From Campylorhamphus procurvoides (taxonomy: Eukaryota > Chordata > Aves > Passeriformes > Dendrocolaptidae), in the NCBI GenBank assembly GCA_013396655.1, contig WBMV01001915.1, positions 248,001 through 312,000 of the forward strand: a stretch of DNA of 64,000 bases, in the 5' to 3' direction. Positions within the stretch are counted from its first letter, which is position 1. Every line of letters starts with the position of its first letter. Under the pieces are notes generated by a model that saw only the letters and a program-made list of their open reading frames with translations, had not been told where the DNA came from and did no database searches. Positions 53,215 through 64,000 of the stretch are shown piece after piece. Both the position numbers and the translations under genes were made by a program.

Positions 53215-56200
53215 CTGTTAAGTTAAAGAAAGAAAAAAAAAAAGGAAGATAAATACACAAGCAGTCCTCAATTCCAAGGTTAAAATTATGCTTATGGAAG
53301 TTTTAACAGAAAGAGATGAAATTTGGTTTACTTAAACTCTGTGTATATAATTTTAGTTTCTGAAGTACAATTTTGCAGAAAACTAGAAAGTTGTAACAGG
53401 AGGAAAATAGCAGCTAAATATTTCAGCATAATCTTAATAAATGTATTATCTACACAATTCAAATGAAACCAACATTGTGGAAAACTTAATATAAATGGAA
53501 CACAGTGTTTCCACAGAATATAATATTCCTATTTCAAAAATATTAAAGAGAAATCGAGTCATATAATAGAAAGGAATGCAAAGACAACTTGTTTATTTTG
53601 GGTGCAGATTTGGTTCTTCATTTACTACAGTGTGACATACCAAATTCCTACTCAAGTGACAACCACAGCTTAGCAGACCTTCTGTACAGTACTGGAGCAT
53701 ATTCTTAAGAGTGCTCAAAACAATTTAAAGATGTCTAAAGGAATCTTAAAGAGCCACCCAGTGGCATCACTGTATTACATTCTAATGACACACAACTTCC
53801 AGAACAATTTCAGTATTCACTCTTCTTGGATCAAAAACGTGATTAGTTTCTGTCAGGGATAGGTTCTTACGACATGACTCAGACAGCAGCTGGTTTCAAC
53901 CAACCGGTACCATAACACCACAATTTACTTTCTAAAATAATAAGCAAGTAAATGCCAAAGCTGAGGTGGAAGACAGAAATAAAAAAGTAACAGCTCAGAA
54001 AAGATTTTCAAACAAAATATAGTTAGCTATTATTTGCACACAGTTTTGATTCTTTTCCACTGTAACATGGTGTAAATCAAGAATATTTATTATCCCTTGA
54101 ATGTTAAAAAGTATTTGACTGCCTTAAACTTTCCATAATTTAACATTCCAATGTTTTCTAGGATTAAAATTTCAGAATCCCACTAGTCATAAATGGAAGT
54201 TTCTCTGTATTATATGTATTGAACAATCTGGACTGTATTTATGGAACTGAGATTCCAGTGTATTACATAAACCTGATTAAAACTCTAAACCTCTACTGTA
54301 AGTAAAGCAGGGCTCTGCACAGGACCTATGCAAAGCCTCTGAGCTTTGTATTTGCTTTCTTGAGAACAATAAAGGAGAACTGCCAGGTCAATGTTGGAGT
54401 ACTTCCTATGAAATTTGAAAGGAGAGGAGGGTGAAAGGAAGTGGGAATGCGAAAAGACTAAGTTGTTCTGTTCTCTATAAACATTCTGGCTTCTGATTTT
54501 GGTATTCTAACTCTCCATCTTTATTCCCCACAACAATATAAATGAAAAGACTTCATCAAAAATTCTAAAAGAAATTAAAATGAATAAAAATTAATTAGAA
54601 AGAAGAAATTATGTTTGATAGGAGAAATAAAATTAAAAAGAGAGCATCAGATGAAAATTACTAAAATAAAATACTAGTTTTCCTATCACAATTTTCCTGA
54701 ACTATTATAGACCCCATAGCAGTATTTGTTAACTTATCATTAAGATGAAGTGACCTTTTTAGGATGGAGTTTTAAAAGCTCAAAGTTATCTTTTTTCTCT
54801 TGAAAACAAAAACTTTACACTGGAAAATTATATTTTTTTTCAATGACAAAAGTCACATAAGTTATTTTTGAAGTAAAATACTCTAACCTCTCTTCAAAGA
54901 AAGAAGTCATCTTTTGCTGAAATCACAATATTCTGCAAATCCACTTGATATTTTTCAGTAATGTAAGAAAGGAGATATTTTTCACAAAAAGGGAAATATT
55001 GTCAATTTTTCTTATGTTTTCTTATGAAATCATCACGTTTTCTTTGTCTCCAGACATTCTGCCAAATTTCAGGAAATTACAAGAAGTGATGAAATAACAC
55101 TTCTTCAGCACAGATCAGAAATTTCACAATGACTTGAGAAAATATCCTTTCTTATCTCTGATCAGTTTGCAAAGTGAAACCTAGATTTTCACAAATCCAA
55201 ATGACTATGATATGCAAACCAAGCACTCCGAAATATACCATTCAAAAGGGGAGCATAACATATAAGACCTTGGTATGAGTCCTCTGCCGCAAAACAAGCA
55301 AGATTTGTGGCTTGTTTTTGTCTCAAGAGAAAAACAAGACAGAAAAATTTTGAAAAAATATTATTCAATTCCCATAAAATCTTATTAAAGGAAAATCTGA
55401 CTTGCTTTATATTTTTGAAACTGTCTTTAACTAAAGTAAGTTAATTCAGTTATGTGCAAAAAGAGGAAAACCTGAGGGCAGTGGAAAGTTCATAATGCAG
55501 CAGGTCACCTCTGGTACAAGGAACTGACATGCAGAAAGTGTGCAAGACTCCTGGCTGCCATGGGCTGATTTCACTGTAACTTAAGCCAGATGCATCCATG
55601 ATCAGGATGGGAGTAGGAATGGCTGAGAGAGTGTCATGGCACTTCCCATTCATGTGGTCCAGTGCACAGGCACATAGCACTAAGTGTGGAAAGACAGGGC
55701 TATCGTTATCTCCATTTCTGCTGGCAAATCTGTACCTGCTGGAACCCCTGCTAGGGGGTTGAGCAGGAGCAGAACATTCTTCTAGAGAGTTCAGTAACTT
55801 TCTGGGTGCACTCAGCTTTTAACATGAGTTTGGTAACCAAGGCTGAACACTTGTCCTATCCTAAGGACTACACTGTAGTCAGGAGCTGTTTATGGAATAT
55901 GTGCAGACAAACCAGAACCAATCTGAATCTAATCATCAACAGTGGTGAAAATGTAGGAGCATGAGCTTGCACATATCTGAATAAACACAAGGGCTGACTG
56001 AGCCCTTAACTAGAGCCCAGCACAACACATTATCAGGACTACAGAGACTGACACTAGAAAAATGAAAGCTATTTCTGATATATTGATGGACTTCCACAAT
56101 ACACCAAAGCAAATGCAACCAAATTTTGGCCAGGGAAAATGGGTTCATTTATACACTTCTGCCTTAGCTTCCTTCCAGAATTTTCCTTCTAAACAGCAGC

Positions 56201-58082
56201 TGTACCTCCAACACATCCAATGAAACACTCAAATTTCAGCCATAGACACACACAAAAAAAGAAAGACTGAAATGGAAGAACAAAGCCTGGTGTTGCTCAC
56301 CAAACATAATCATTGCACTGAAGACAATGTGCTGAAGTTTTGACTTTTTTGAATAACTCTATAACATTAAAAATGCATGACCTGAAGGTTGGTTCAGTGG
56401 AGTTTTCATGGGCACAAGGAAATTCCAGGCTGAGAAAGAGCCAGCTGCTGACTCTTTACCAGCTATTCTCCACCTTTTCAGAAGAGAGTGAGTTGACGGA
56501 AAGCAGCGTCACTATGGTGCAAAGACAGTCCTGAAATGCCAGAATAAGACACCCAGGTACTGTACCCAGCCCTGTAACCTGTTCTCAGATCCACAGTTGT
56601 GTCAGAGCTTAGCTCTAGTGACTACTGTAAAATAAACCTTAGGCCAGATGAATTTGACTTTGACCCTTATTTTCCACATATCTATGGAAATGTAACCAGT
56701 AGATAAGGCTTGCAATTACAACTTTAGCTACAGGATATTTTGTAATAAAAGATAGGGAAACGTCTCAAGACACAGACAAAGAGGGTGTCTTGGAGCCTGT
56801 AGGAATAAATTACTTCAGATTCTGCAAGCAGGATTAGATGTGCAGAAGTGCCATCAGGAAATCAAGCCACCCATACAGATTGTAAAATCCAGTAACAACC
56901 AACAGGCGGCACCCAGCTCAAGCTGTAACTACTGTTGTCTATTAAACATAGTAGAAGTAGGAACTCTGACTCTTCTATTGAAGTGGAACCCTAGGGACAA
57001 GTCCTACTGAGGTGGTATCAGTGTAATTCCTACCATGGTCTAGGTGGTGATTGCAATTCCATTCCTACAACAGGACTCAGGGCTGGCACTGGAATCACTG
57101 CTCTAGCTACAAATAAGAAAATATTATTTTCATGTTTTAGCTTGAAATCAGGTAAGATTCAGTACTTAGTGCCATGATCACAGTGGTGTTGCATCCAGGA
57201 TTGGACTTGATGATCTCAGAGGGCTCTTCTAACCCAGCTGATTCTATGATTCTATACTTTCCAATTTAAACTTTCCTCATAACTAAAAACTAAATGTGTC
57301 TTTTTTTCATTTTAAAGGGCTGTAATCACTGATTTTGTTAATACCTAACATTTCCTGACCTCGGCTACTCAGGGATTCACAGTTTTATGAGGAGATAAAC
57401 AATCATTCAATTCAGCCTGAAGCTAAAGAGCCAAATTTGTTGGAACATAAAACCAGCCGGTACATCTGTTCTTTCATTCTTTCTTTTGTTATCTTCTTCA
57501 GTGTGAGTTACTAAACCACCCTAGCTCATGTGGATGTTGATGGTGATGTGTTTGGAGGAGTTTGCTGTACTGTGAGGCTTCTGGGGCACAGAGAATAAAA
57601 AGGAAATGGGCATGGAACTAGAGTGGAGTTTTTCCTATAGTGTTAGGACAGATTTAGTTTTCGATGCATATGGACAAAAGGCATACAAAATTTGTGAGGC
57701 ACAGCTACTCAGGGATAGGAAAAATCTAGTGAGGAAGGGCCAAAAGAAACATTGACATTTTGGAAATTAAAAACATGTAACAGAGAAGAAAAAGGAGGTG
57801 TGCAGGTGAGCACACTGTGTCTGGAGAGGGAAGGACAAAATAGAAGTCTTAAAGTGTACGACAGCTTTCTTTAGTTGACTCTGGTTTCTGTCTTCCCATT
57901 TCTCACTCCCTTAAAAAAGCAAAGGAAATATATTTGGGAAAAGTTCCATTTCCCAGTGTCTGTTTTGAAATCCCCAAATTACAACACAATTGTGATCCAA
58001 CTCTATGCTACACATTTGCTTAAACACAATAGATCACAAAACTTTAGTCAAAAACACAAACAAATTTTGAATGTCACCCTAC
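53215..58082 (-). other. RIMS2: RIMS2 intron between microexon and 101-nt exon
   Basis: This 4.9-kb intron starts with GTAGGG at the microexon and ends in TTAACAG at the 101-nt exon. It contains a short CR1 3' end (57196-57256). The remainder is AT-rich and I see no further exon in it. Confidence 0.55.
57196..57256 (+). mobile_element. CR1 LINE 3'-terminal fragment
   Basis: About 60 nt match the CR1 tail: GGATTGGACTTGATGATCTC, then CTTCTAACCCAGCTGATTC and ATGATTCTAT. It is the shortest of the CR1 copies and begins abruptly, as expected for severe 5' truncation. Confidence 0.85.
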
Positions 58083-58118
58083 CTGTATCCCCATTCTCTG
58101 GATCTGCTTTCTTTTCTT
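58083..58118 (-). CDS. RIMS2: RIMS2 36-nt candidate microexon (cassette)
   Basis: On the minus strand a pyrimidine-rich tract ends in TTTATAG, followed by 36 nt and then a strong donor, CAG|GTAGGG. The length is a multiple of three. If the previous exon ends in a single G (phase 1, as the next exon requires), the block reads EEKKADPENGDT and the split glycine joins the next exon as G-AMDIEE. No stop appears in this frame. It would add twelve mostly charged residues just after the RIM-BP-binding region. I do not firmly recall this segment from the reference mammalian protein, so it is called from splice signals, phase and openness only. A chance pairing of splice sites is the main alternative. 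Confidence 0.6.
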
Positions 58119-58134
58119 CTATAAACAAATGAAA

Positions 58135-58137
58135 GCA
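58135..58137 (-). promoter_or_regulatory. TGC element in the microexon polypyrimidine tract
   Basis: The minus-strand intron just before the 36-nt block reads ATTGCTTTCATTTGTTTATAG, placing TGC 16 nt upstream of the exon. Neural microexons activated by SRRM4 (nSR100) typically have a UGC in this position. The motif is very short, so on its own it is weak evidence. Confidence 0.35.
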
Positions 58138-61100
58138 ATATGTAAAATAAAAAGAGGGGGAAGAGAGAAAATGCAGAAATAATAACAAACGTAATATAAA
58201 TCATGCACTAAAAGAAAAAATAATAAAACCTACCAAATTAATTTAACTAGATGAGTTTAGTCAACCAACCAAGTATGAAGCTCTACATCCAGAGGCATAT
58301 TCACTGCATGCTAGTGTATACATTTGTGCACTCTTACTGAACATTTACTGAAGGGAACCCATGGGTACTTTGTGCACTTCCAGAATCATTAACACACTCA
58401 ACAAAGAGAGAACAAGGCAGGTGTCAGATATAGCTACTTTACAGTTTCCCTGATTGGGATGACACAAATATAGACATAGAAAATTTGCTTGTGCGGTATG
58501 TTTTATGCAGTGTACACACAAGATACAGCCTAATGGTTCAGGCAAAAAAAAAAAAAATTGAATGTGTCAGAATGGTTTTCAGTAATTATTTAAATCTTCA
58601 TTGGTTTAATCAAATCTCATAGCTTCTATAGGTTAAAAGGTTTAATAATGATATTACCATAGCTTCTCTTAGAGTTAAAAATTATGAAGAACAAAAGATA
58701 CTAACATCAATACTCAGAACCAATTCATGCACATAAATTCAACTGACTGATGCCAACAAATAATCTGAACGCATATCAAAGGTTGTAAATGGCTCAGGGC
58801 ATTCCTTTGTCACAAAGAAATGAAAATACATTGGAACCCTATTAAATAATTTGTCAGCCCATAAATAATCTGAAATCCAAGTTTGGTAATTAATGTGAAA
58901 GAATTTTAAGTCCAATAAAATTTACTTTAATTAGAAATGCATTAACTTTTAAATAGATGCTGTTTCTTTTTCAAAATTGTATTAAATTCAATTAAAACAA
59001 TCCCATGAATATGGAGCAACAACCCTCATGCTACACACCAAAAATAGCATGCATTACTAGAACTAAATATTTTTCCAGAATTATTGGTTACTGAGGGTTA
59101 CTCACAAAATTAGGATCAAATTTACAGCACAAAGACTGAAGAGGGGAACAGAGTCGTCATATTTTAAGGAAATACCATTTCGTAGGTGGGTATGGAAGCA
59201 GAGAATGAAGTCATACTTGGTAAGAAATCATACTGGAGTAAGGTAGAAGTATACGAAAGAAAAATGTGTTCCTGCAGAAAGCATAAATAATGGACCACAC
59301 TTAGGCAGGATCTTGGTTCCCATCATGTGTGGGATCAAGGTTATTCTTCTGCTGGAAATTTCTAGTAGGACCATCAGGAAAATTAATGGGAAACAGATAT
59401 GGCAAGTCATAAACCTACACTTCTGTAAATCAGCAGGTACTAAATCAGTTCTTGGAACCTCTCCCATTCCCTGACCTTTCCTGCCCCATACTCTACATAG
59501 TTTGGGCAGCCTGGCCTATACTATCTATGTGAGCTGTGGAAAGCATAGTGCTTTTGGCTTTTCAACCATTCAATTTATTATTTTTAAATTTCTGCCACCA
59601 ATATAAAATCTACAAATGTATCTTCTACTGCCTCATTACTTTCTAAAACAGAAAGCAATTTGATAGCAATATCACTGATCTAACATAATGCACAATAGAA
59701 GAAAGTGAAGTAAGTCGTTAAAACTCTCGAGCTCAGAGAGAATGACATTTCTAAGTTATTCCATATGCATAGTGAAGAGAAATCCCTACTTTGCCTAAAT
59801 ATATTTTAATACAGAAATCATATACTATATAGGATAATTAATTTTTTAAGATGCCTAGAAGTCCATTTATCTTTATGTCTGCACATTTTTCAAACATGGG
59901 TCTTTAAATAAATACATCATCAAAATAAAGAAGATTGAAACCTGTCCAACTTTACTCACTTTTACTCCATGTTTAAAAAGTATAGAGAAAAATATTTCCA
60001 AATGGAATTGTGGAAATGAACACCATAGTATTAGAAAACATAAAATTCTATTAGATTCTTGAATTTTAAAAGTGCAATTGAGGTGTAGTGACAAATCTCT
60101 AGGATTTCTTTAGATTTTCACAACAAATCTAAAGTAGCAGATCCTACTTTCCAAACTGAGGTTTCAGTTGTATTGTGATGAGTTGTCTGAAGAAGTATTA
60201 GAAAGAAGACTGAATTGAAAATGATCTCACCTGGGTGGGAAGCAGCAGAACTGAACAGTATCAGTATTGTCTATTGACCAAATAAAACAATACTAATTTC
60301 TCAACAGCCAAGATCACTGCAGCTACAGACCAAATCATCACCTATTAAAAGAATTCAGAGCAGGTACAGGATGTTGATACTAAATTAATTAATGCTTCTG
60401 GTTATTATGTGTTCAAAATAAAAAAAGCTCTAGAGAGCTTGTAACTGCTGAAAACAAATAGATCATTATGAGTTTATTTTAAAATTTCTCAGACTAAATG
60501 ATATAGAATGACAGTCACCAGTTATTTCTAAAAATCTTGATCTATTTTTATTTACGTGATGTCTTCAGTATCATCACATTAGTCAATAATTTTCTGCATT
60601 ATTTGATTTAACCTTGGTTTACAAAGTGAAAAGCATATACTGTATCCTGTGGTGTAACGATCTCAATTTAAGAACTGAAGTTTTTCAGAGATAAACAATT
60701 TGGAAAAAAAAAATCAATGTTTTCATGAAGGACACATTTCTGTACATCACAGAAAATAACTACATGCTTTCAGTTTAATCAGAATAAATTTACTGATGAA
60801 ATATAAAGATGAACTATAATGATAGAGAGATTGAAATGCTGAAACATCTTCTATCAAAACCTTCTTCCACCATCACCGTGGACTCTGCTATTATAATGAC
60901 CACTGGCACTTTATAAAATAGCAGACACAGCCATGTTCTCCTGCTCTTGCAATGGTCTGTTCATTCTAACTAACTGTTAGTTCTAATATATCCCGTAAGT
61001 TTCTAACATATATCTGGAAGATAAAACGAATAGAAAAGAATTTTAATCAAGACTTAATAAAAACTAAGCCTGATTTGAAATGGCCCTGATAAGCTATAGT

Positions 61101-62000
61101 TCCCTGGAAATGACTTAACTCAATTATCTTTGATGTTCTGATGGGAACCTGGAGGTGCCAGGGCCTCCTTAGACTTTATCCACCTCACTCTGAGAAGTCT
61201 CACAGAGCAGGGACTCCAAGTGCCTTGGAACAGAATACGACCATTTCTGTCCATGACCACATAAAATAACAGTTCCACAGGAGAAGCAGGATAGAAAATG
61301 GCAGCATCAAACAATTTATGAAAAATTGCTGACTTCCTGGTGAGGATGAGGGGGAGCCTGACTCTGCAGCCTTAAGGTTACAACTGGGAGCTGCTGGGCT
61401 TTATAGTCTTCCTCCCAGGGTTCCTCCCTTCTGTCACAGCTGACTGCCCCAAATTTAAAGTTACAGCCTGGTTCTCTCTTGAACTGTCTCTCTTCTCTCA
61501 CCTGTGATACAGACAAATGAGATTTGCATCAGTTGAACTGAGGCCTAAAATAAATCTTGACTTCCTTGTTTTGAATGAAAGAAATCGCAGCCTCCCACAC
61601 TGGAGGATGTGCATGTCATCACAACAGACAGATGTGGAACTTCTCGTTTGTTTCTGAGTTTAAGCAGAAGATAAGACAATGACTTAAAAGCTTTTACCCT
61701 TCTATTTTTTAATACCTGTAAAACCTTAATATCAGCAATATGATTTGGAATTCTATTTATAGAGTGGATAAATTAGCTTCTTTACTTAAGTGCTTTATGG
61801 AAGAGTGAGTCTGCTTTTTCAAGGCAGTGCAATTTGTTAAATAAAATTTTATTTTAAAAATCAAATATAAACAAAGTACTAACTTCTGGTAAGTACTTTT
61901 AAAAATGCTAGTCAAATTTCTTACTAGAGATTTCTCTTTAAATCTTATTATGAGAATATAGGAAAATCAATCTTATTAAAAAAAAATCCCTGAAGAAATA

Positions 62001-62451
62001 TCACAGAATGACAGAATATTCTGAGCTGGAAGGGACCTGCAAGGTCATCAAAGTCCAACTCCTGGCCCAGCCCAGGGCAGCCCCCAGAGTCACACCATGT
62101 GCCTGAGAGTGTCATCCAAACACTCCTTGAACTCCATCAGGCTTGATGCTGTGACCACTTCCCTGGGGAGCCTCTTCCAGTGTCCAAACACCCTCTGGGT
62201 GAAGAACCTTTATCTAATATCCAACCTAAACCTCCCCTGACACAACTTCAGGCCATTCTCTCAGGTCCTGTCACTGATCACCACAGAGAAGAGATCAGTG
62301 ACTGCCCCTGCTCCTCTTGCCCTCCTGAGGAAGTTGTAACTGCAATGAGGTCTTCCCTCAGTCTCCTCTTCTCCAAGCTGAACACACCAAGTTCCCTCAG
62401 CCACTCCTCATACAACTTCCCCTCAAGGCTCTTGACCATCTTTGTTGCCCT
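62001..62451 (-). mobile_element. CR1 LINE 3' end, antisense
   Basis: The plus strand begins TCACAGAATGACAGAATATT and reads CTGGAAGGGACCTGCAAGG, CAAACACTCCTTGAACTCC and CTTCTCCAAGCTGAACACAC. This is the reverse complement of a CR1 3' region of the same general type as the copy at 19787. The long plus-strand open frame across it is not a gene. Confidence 0.92.
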
Positions 62452-64000
62452 GTTATCAAATCAAGCAAAGGAAAGAAGATTGTCTCCTAAAAATAATATG
62501 TAAAATGTAGAAGTATTCACTCTGAACATCACAACTTGCCAGTTGAAGGTCTTGTACTCAAAAGATTACATTTCCTCCTGTTTCAGGAGCCATTCAATTG
62601 CAATTCTACCTCTAAGGAAGTAGCTCTAAAATTTGTCATTCTGGCCATCAACAACGTGAAAAATATAACTGCCTAAAATCTACAGGTCTAGCAAAATATC
62701 AGGTGATGTGTGATATAAATGGTTACTGAACTTCACCACAGGGCTTTATGTCCAATGTGTGGCAAACATAAAAGAGTTAATGTGGCAGCAAGCAAGGCCT
62801 TTCAAAGTCTGCGATCCCCATCACAGTCTGAAGGAAAAGAAGACAGCTGACACCCACAGAACCGTGGAACAAGAAAAAAGTAATTAAAGGTTGTTGTAGT
62901 GTTTTTATATTACTGCTTAAATGTGACTGAAGTGTCAATTAGTGTCCTTAAAAAGGCACACTCAAAGGCAGGCCACTGCAGTCAGCCAACATCCTAGCAG
63001 GGAGCATGCCTTTGCATTCATGTTTTCTGTTTGAGATTGGCTCATTGGCTTTTTTGTTTTGGCTTTTTATTTGTTGGCTTCAAGCTTGACACACTAAACA
63101 AAGACTGAAACCCGGAGGGACATTTCTCACCACTTTAACAAATTTTTATCACAATGGTCAAAGCATGTTAACACTGTTGCTTTGGATTATTTGCAGGATC
63201 CGTGGCACTGTTTAGTAAAAGAATTGAATAAAATGGTGTGGTGATCTAAGCTGGGAAGTTAAAGAATCTCTAGAATTATGAGTTCATAAATTGACAGGGT
63301 CAGCTCAGGTCTTCATCTCTAGGGGTAAAGCAGTGCAGATGGTAAAGGACAAAGAACTTTTGAAGAAAGCTGTGAAGTTCTATTTTGCACATTTATTAAA
63401 CTATGACCAGCTCTTCTCTTTAATGGTGCATAGATCCTTTTCCAAAGTGATTTTTGGAGGGTAGGTTTTGATGTTTTTCCATGTTGCCTCATAAAAAGGT
63501 GTACATACATTTTGGTGGCCTTTGTAAAATACTGAGCCCCACAAGGAAAAAAGAAGGAAGAAAGAAGCAGTAAGTCAAATATTAACTAAAACATCCCATT
63601 TTGCTTCTCCCAAGAATTCTGGTGCATCCTCCCTATATGAGTGATATACAATAGAGTTTTGAAAGTGTAAAAGAAAAATACCTGAGTGGTCAATAGGCCA
63701 TTTATGAGTACATGCTTACATCCTGTACTCATAAAAAATTCATTCTGATCAGTCATGCCATAAGCTCTGCATTGTCTACAGGAAAGCCTGAGCACAGTCT
63801 TATTGTTCGGCTTTCCAACATCCTGTTTGCCAAGCACACAAGCTCCTCAGAGTTCCCACCACTGATATACTCCACAGCATAACTTCATATTCTGATAGAG
63901 CCACTTCCAAACATAAGCACAAACTCTTGATGATAACTATGCCTCTGCTTTCAGAAAAGCAAACAGGTATAAATAGAGATTCTTCAGCCATCCTAAGAAT

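Larger units (their letters stand above)
1..64000 (-). other. RIMS2: RIMS2 gene body (internal portion, minus strand)
   Basis: Five phase-compatible coding blocks on the minus strand encode the linker between the C2A and C2B domains of a RIM protein. RIM proteins are presynaptic active-zone scaffolds that bind Rab3, Munc13, RIM-BP and calcium channels. RIM2 is chosen over RIM1 because the last exon reads AKMVAIVGLSRKSRS and the 101-nt exon reads GAMDIEERNRQMK, both of which I recall as RIM2-like; RIM1 has a different, shorter segment at each place. The zinc-finger, PDZ, C2A and C2B exons are not in the window, so the gene extends past both ends. The assignment rests on remembered family sequences, not on a search. 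Confidence 0.85.
58119..64000 (-). other. RIMS2: RIMS2 intron 5' of the microexon (partial)
   Basis: I see no further RIM coding block between the microexon and the right edge of the window. In particular I could not find the proline-rich RIM-BP-binding segment that should precede it, so this intron continues beyond 64000. The stretch holds an antisense CR1 3' end (62001-62451). A somewhat GC-richer patch at about 61120-61520 carries two minus-strand open frames that I do not recognise. The remainder is AT-rich sequence without recognisable features. Confidence 0.6.

Noticed and set aside
62180..62503. 107-codon plus-strand frame
   Set aside because: It falls inside an antisense CR1 3' end.
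1..64000. CRISPR array, tRNA, rRNA, or an intact endogenous retrovirus
   Set aside because: No regularly spaced repeats with unique spacers, no cloverleaf-like or rRNA sequence that I could recognise, and no paired long terminal repeats or gag/pol frames seen by eye.

Overview
The window looks like part of a bird genome (or a close archosaur). It is AT-rich, intron-dominated DNA with CR1 LINE 3' ends, several carrying the terminal 8-bp ATTCTATG-type repeats typical of avian CR1. It has no bacterial gene density and no operons. Long open frames are rare, and almost all of them are chance frames or CR1 pieces.

The only gene I can support is one multi-exon gene on the minus strand, read from high to low coordinates. 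I identify it as RIMS2, which encodes RIM2, the presynaptic active-zone scaffold. Five coding blocks were placed by splice sites and phase: a 36-nt candidate microexon (58083-58118), a 101-nt exon (53114-53214), a 173-nt exon (33303-33475), a 246-nt glutamate-rich exon (32042-32287) and a 242-nt exon (14941-15182). Phases agree at every junction. The two exons that look like optional cassettes (36 and 246 nt) are symmetric multiples of three, so either can be included or skipped without changing frame. All five lie in the variable linker between the C2A and C2B domains of RIM proteins. Neither C2 domain, nor the gene's first or last exon, is inside the window.

Layout by region: 1-14940 is intron or downstream gene body, with one antisense CR1 end, a GC-rich patch and hairpin clusters. 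The 242-nt exon follows at 14941-15182. The region 15183-32041 is a large intron with a CR1 copy retaining part of its reverse transcriptase frame. At 32042-33475 the acidic cassette and the 173-nt exon are separated by only about 1 kb. The region 33476-53113 is a 19.6-kb intron with two CR1 pieces, and it appears to start with a GC rather than GT donor. The regions 53215-58082 and 58119-64000 are further introns with short CR1 copies.

The most interesting points are the 82-codon acidic cassette, preceded by two TGCATG (RBFOX-type) motifs; the microexon with a TGC element in its polypyrimidine tract; the GC-AG intron; and several perfect or nested inverted repeats. I found no CRISPR array, RNA gene or intact mobile element. 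I did not find a novel multi-gene system. The novelty here is in alternative-splicing architecture.
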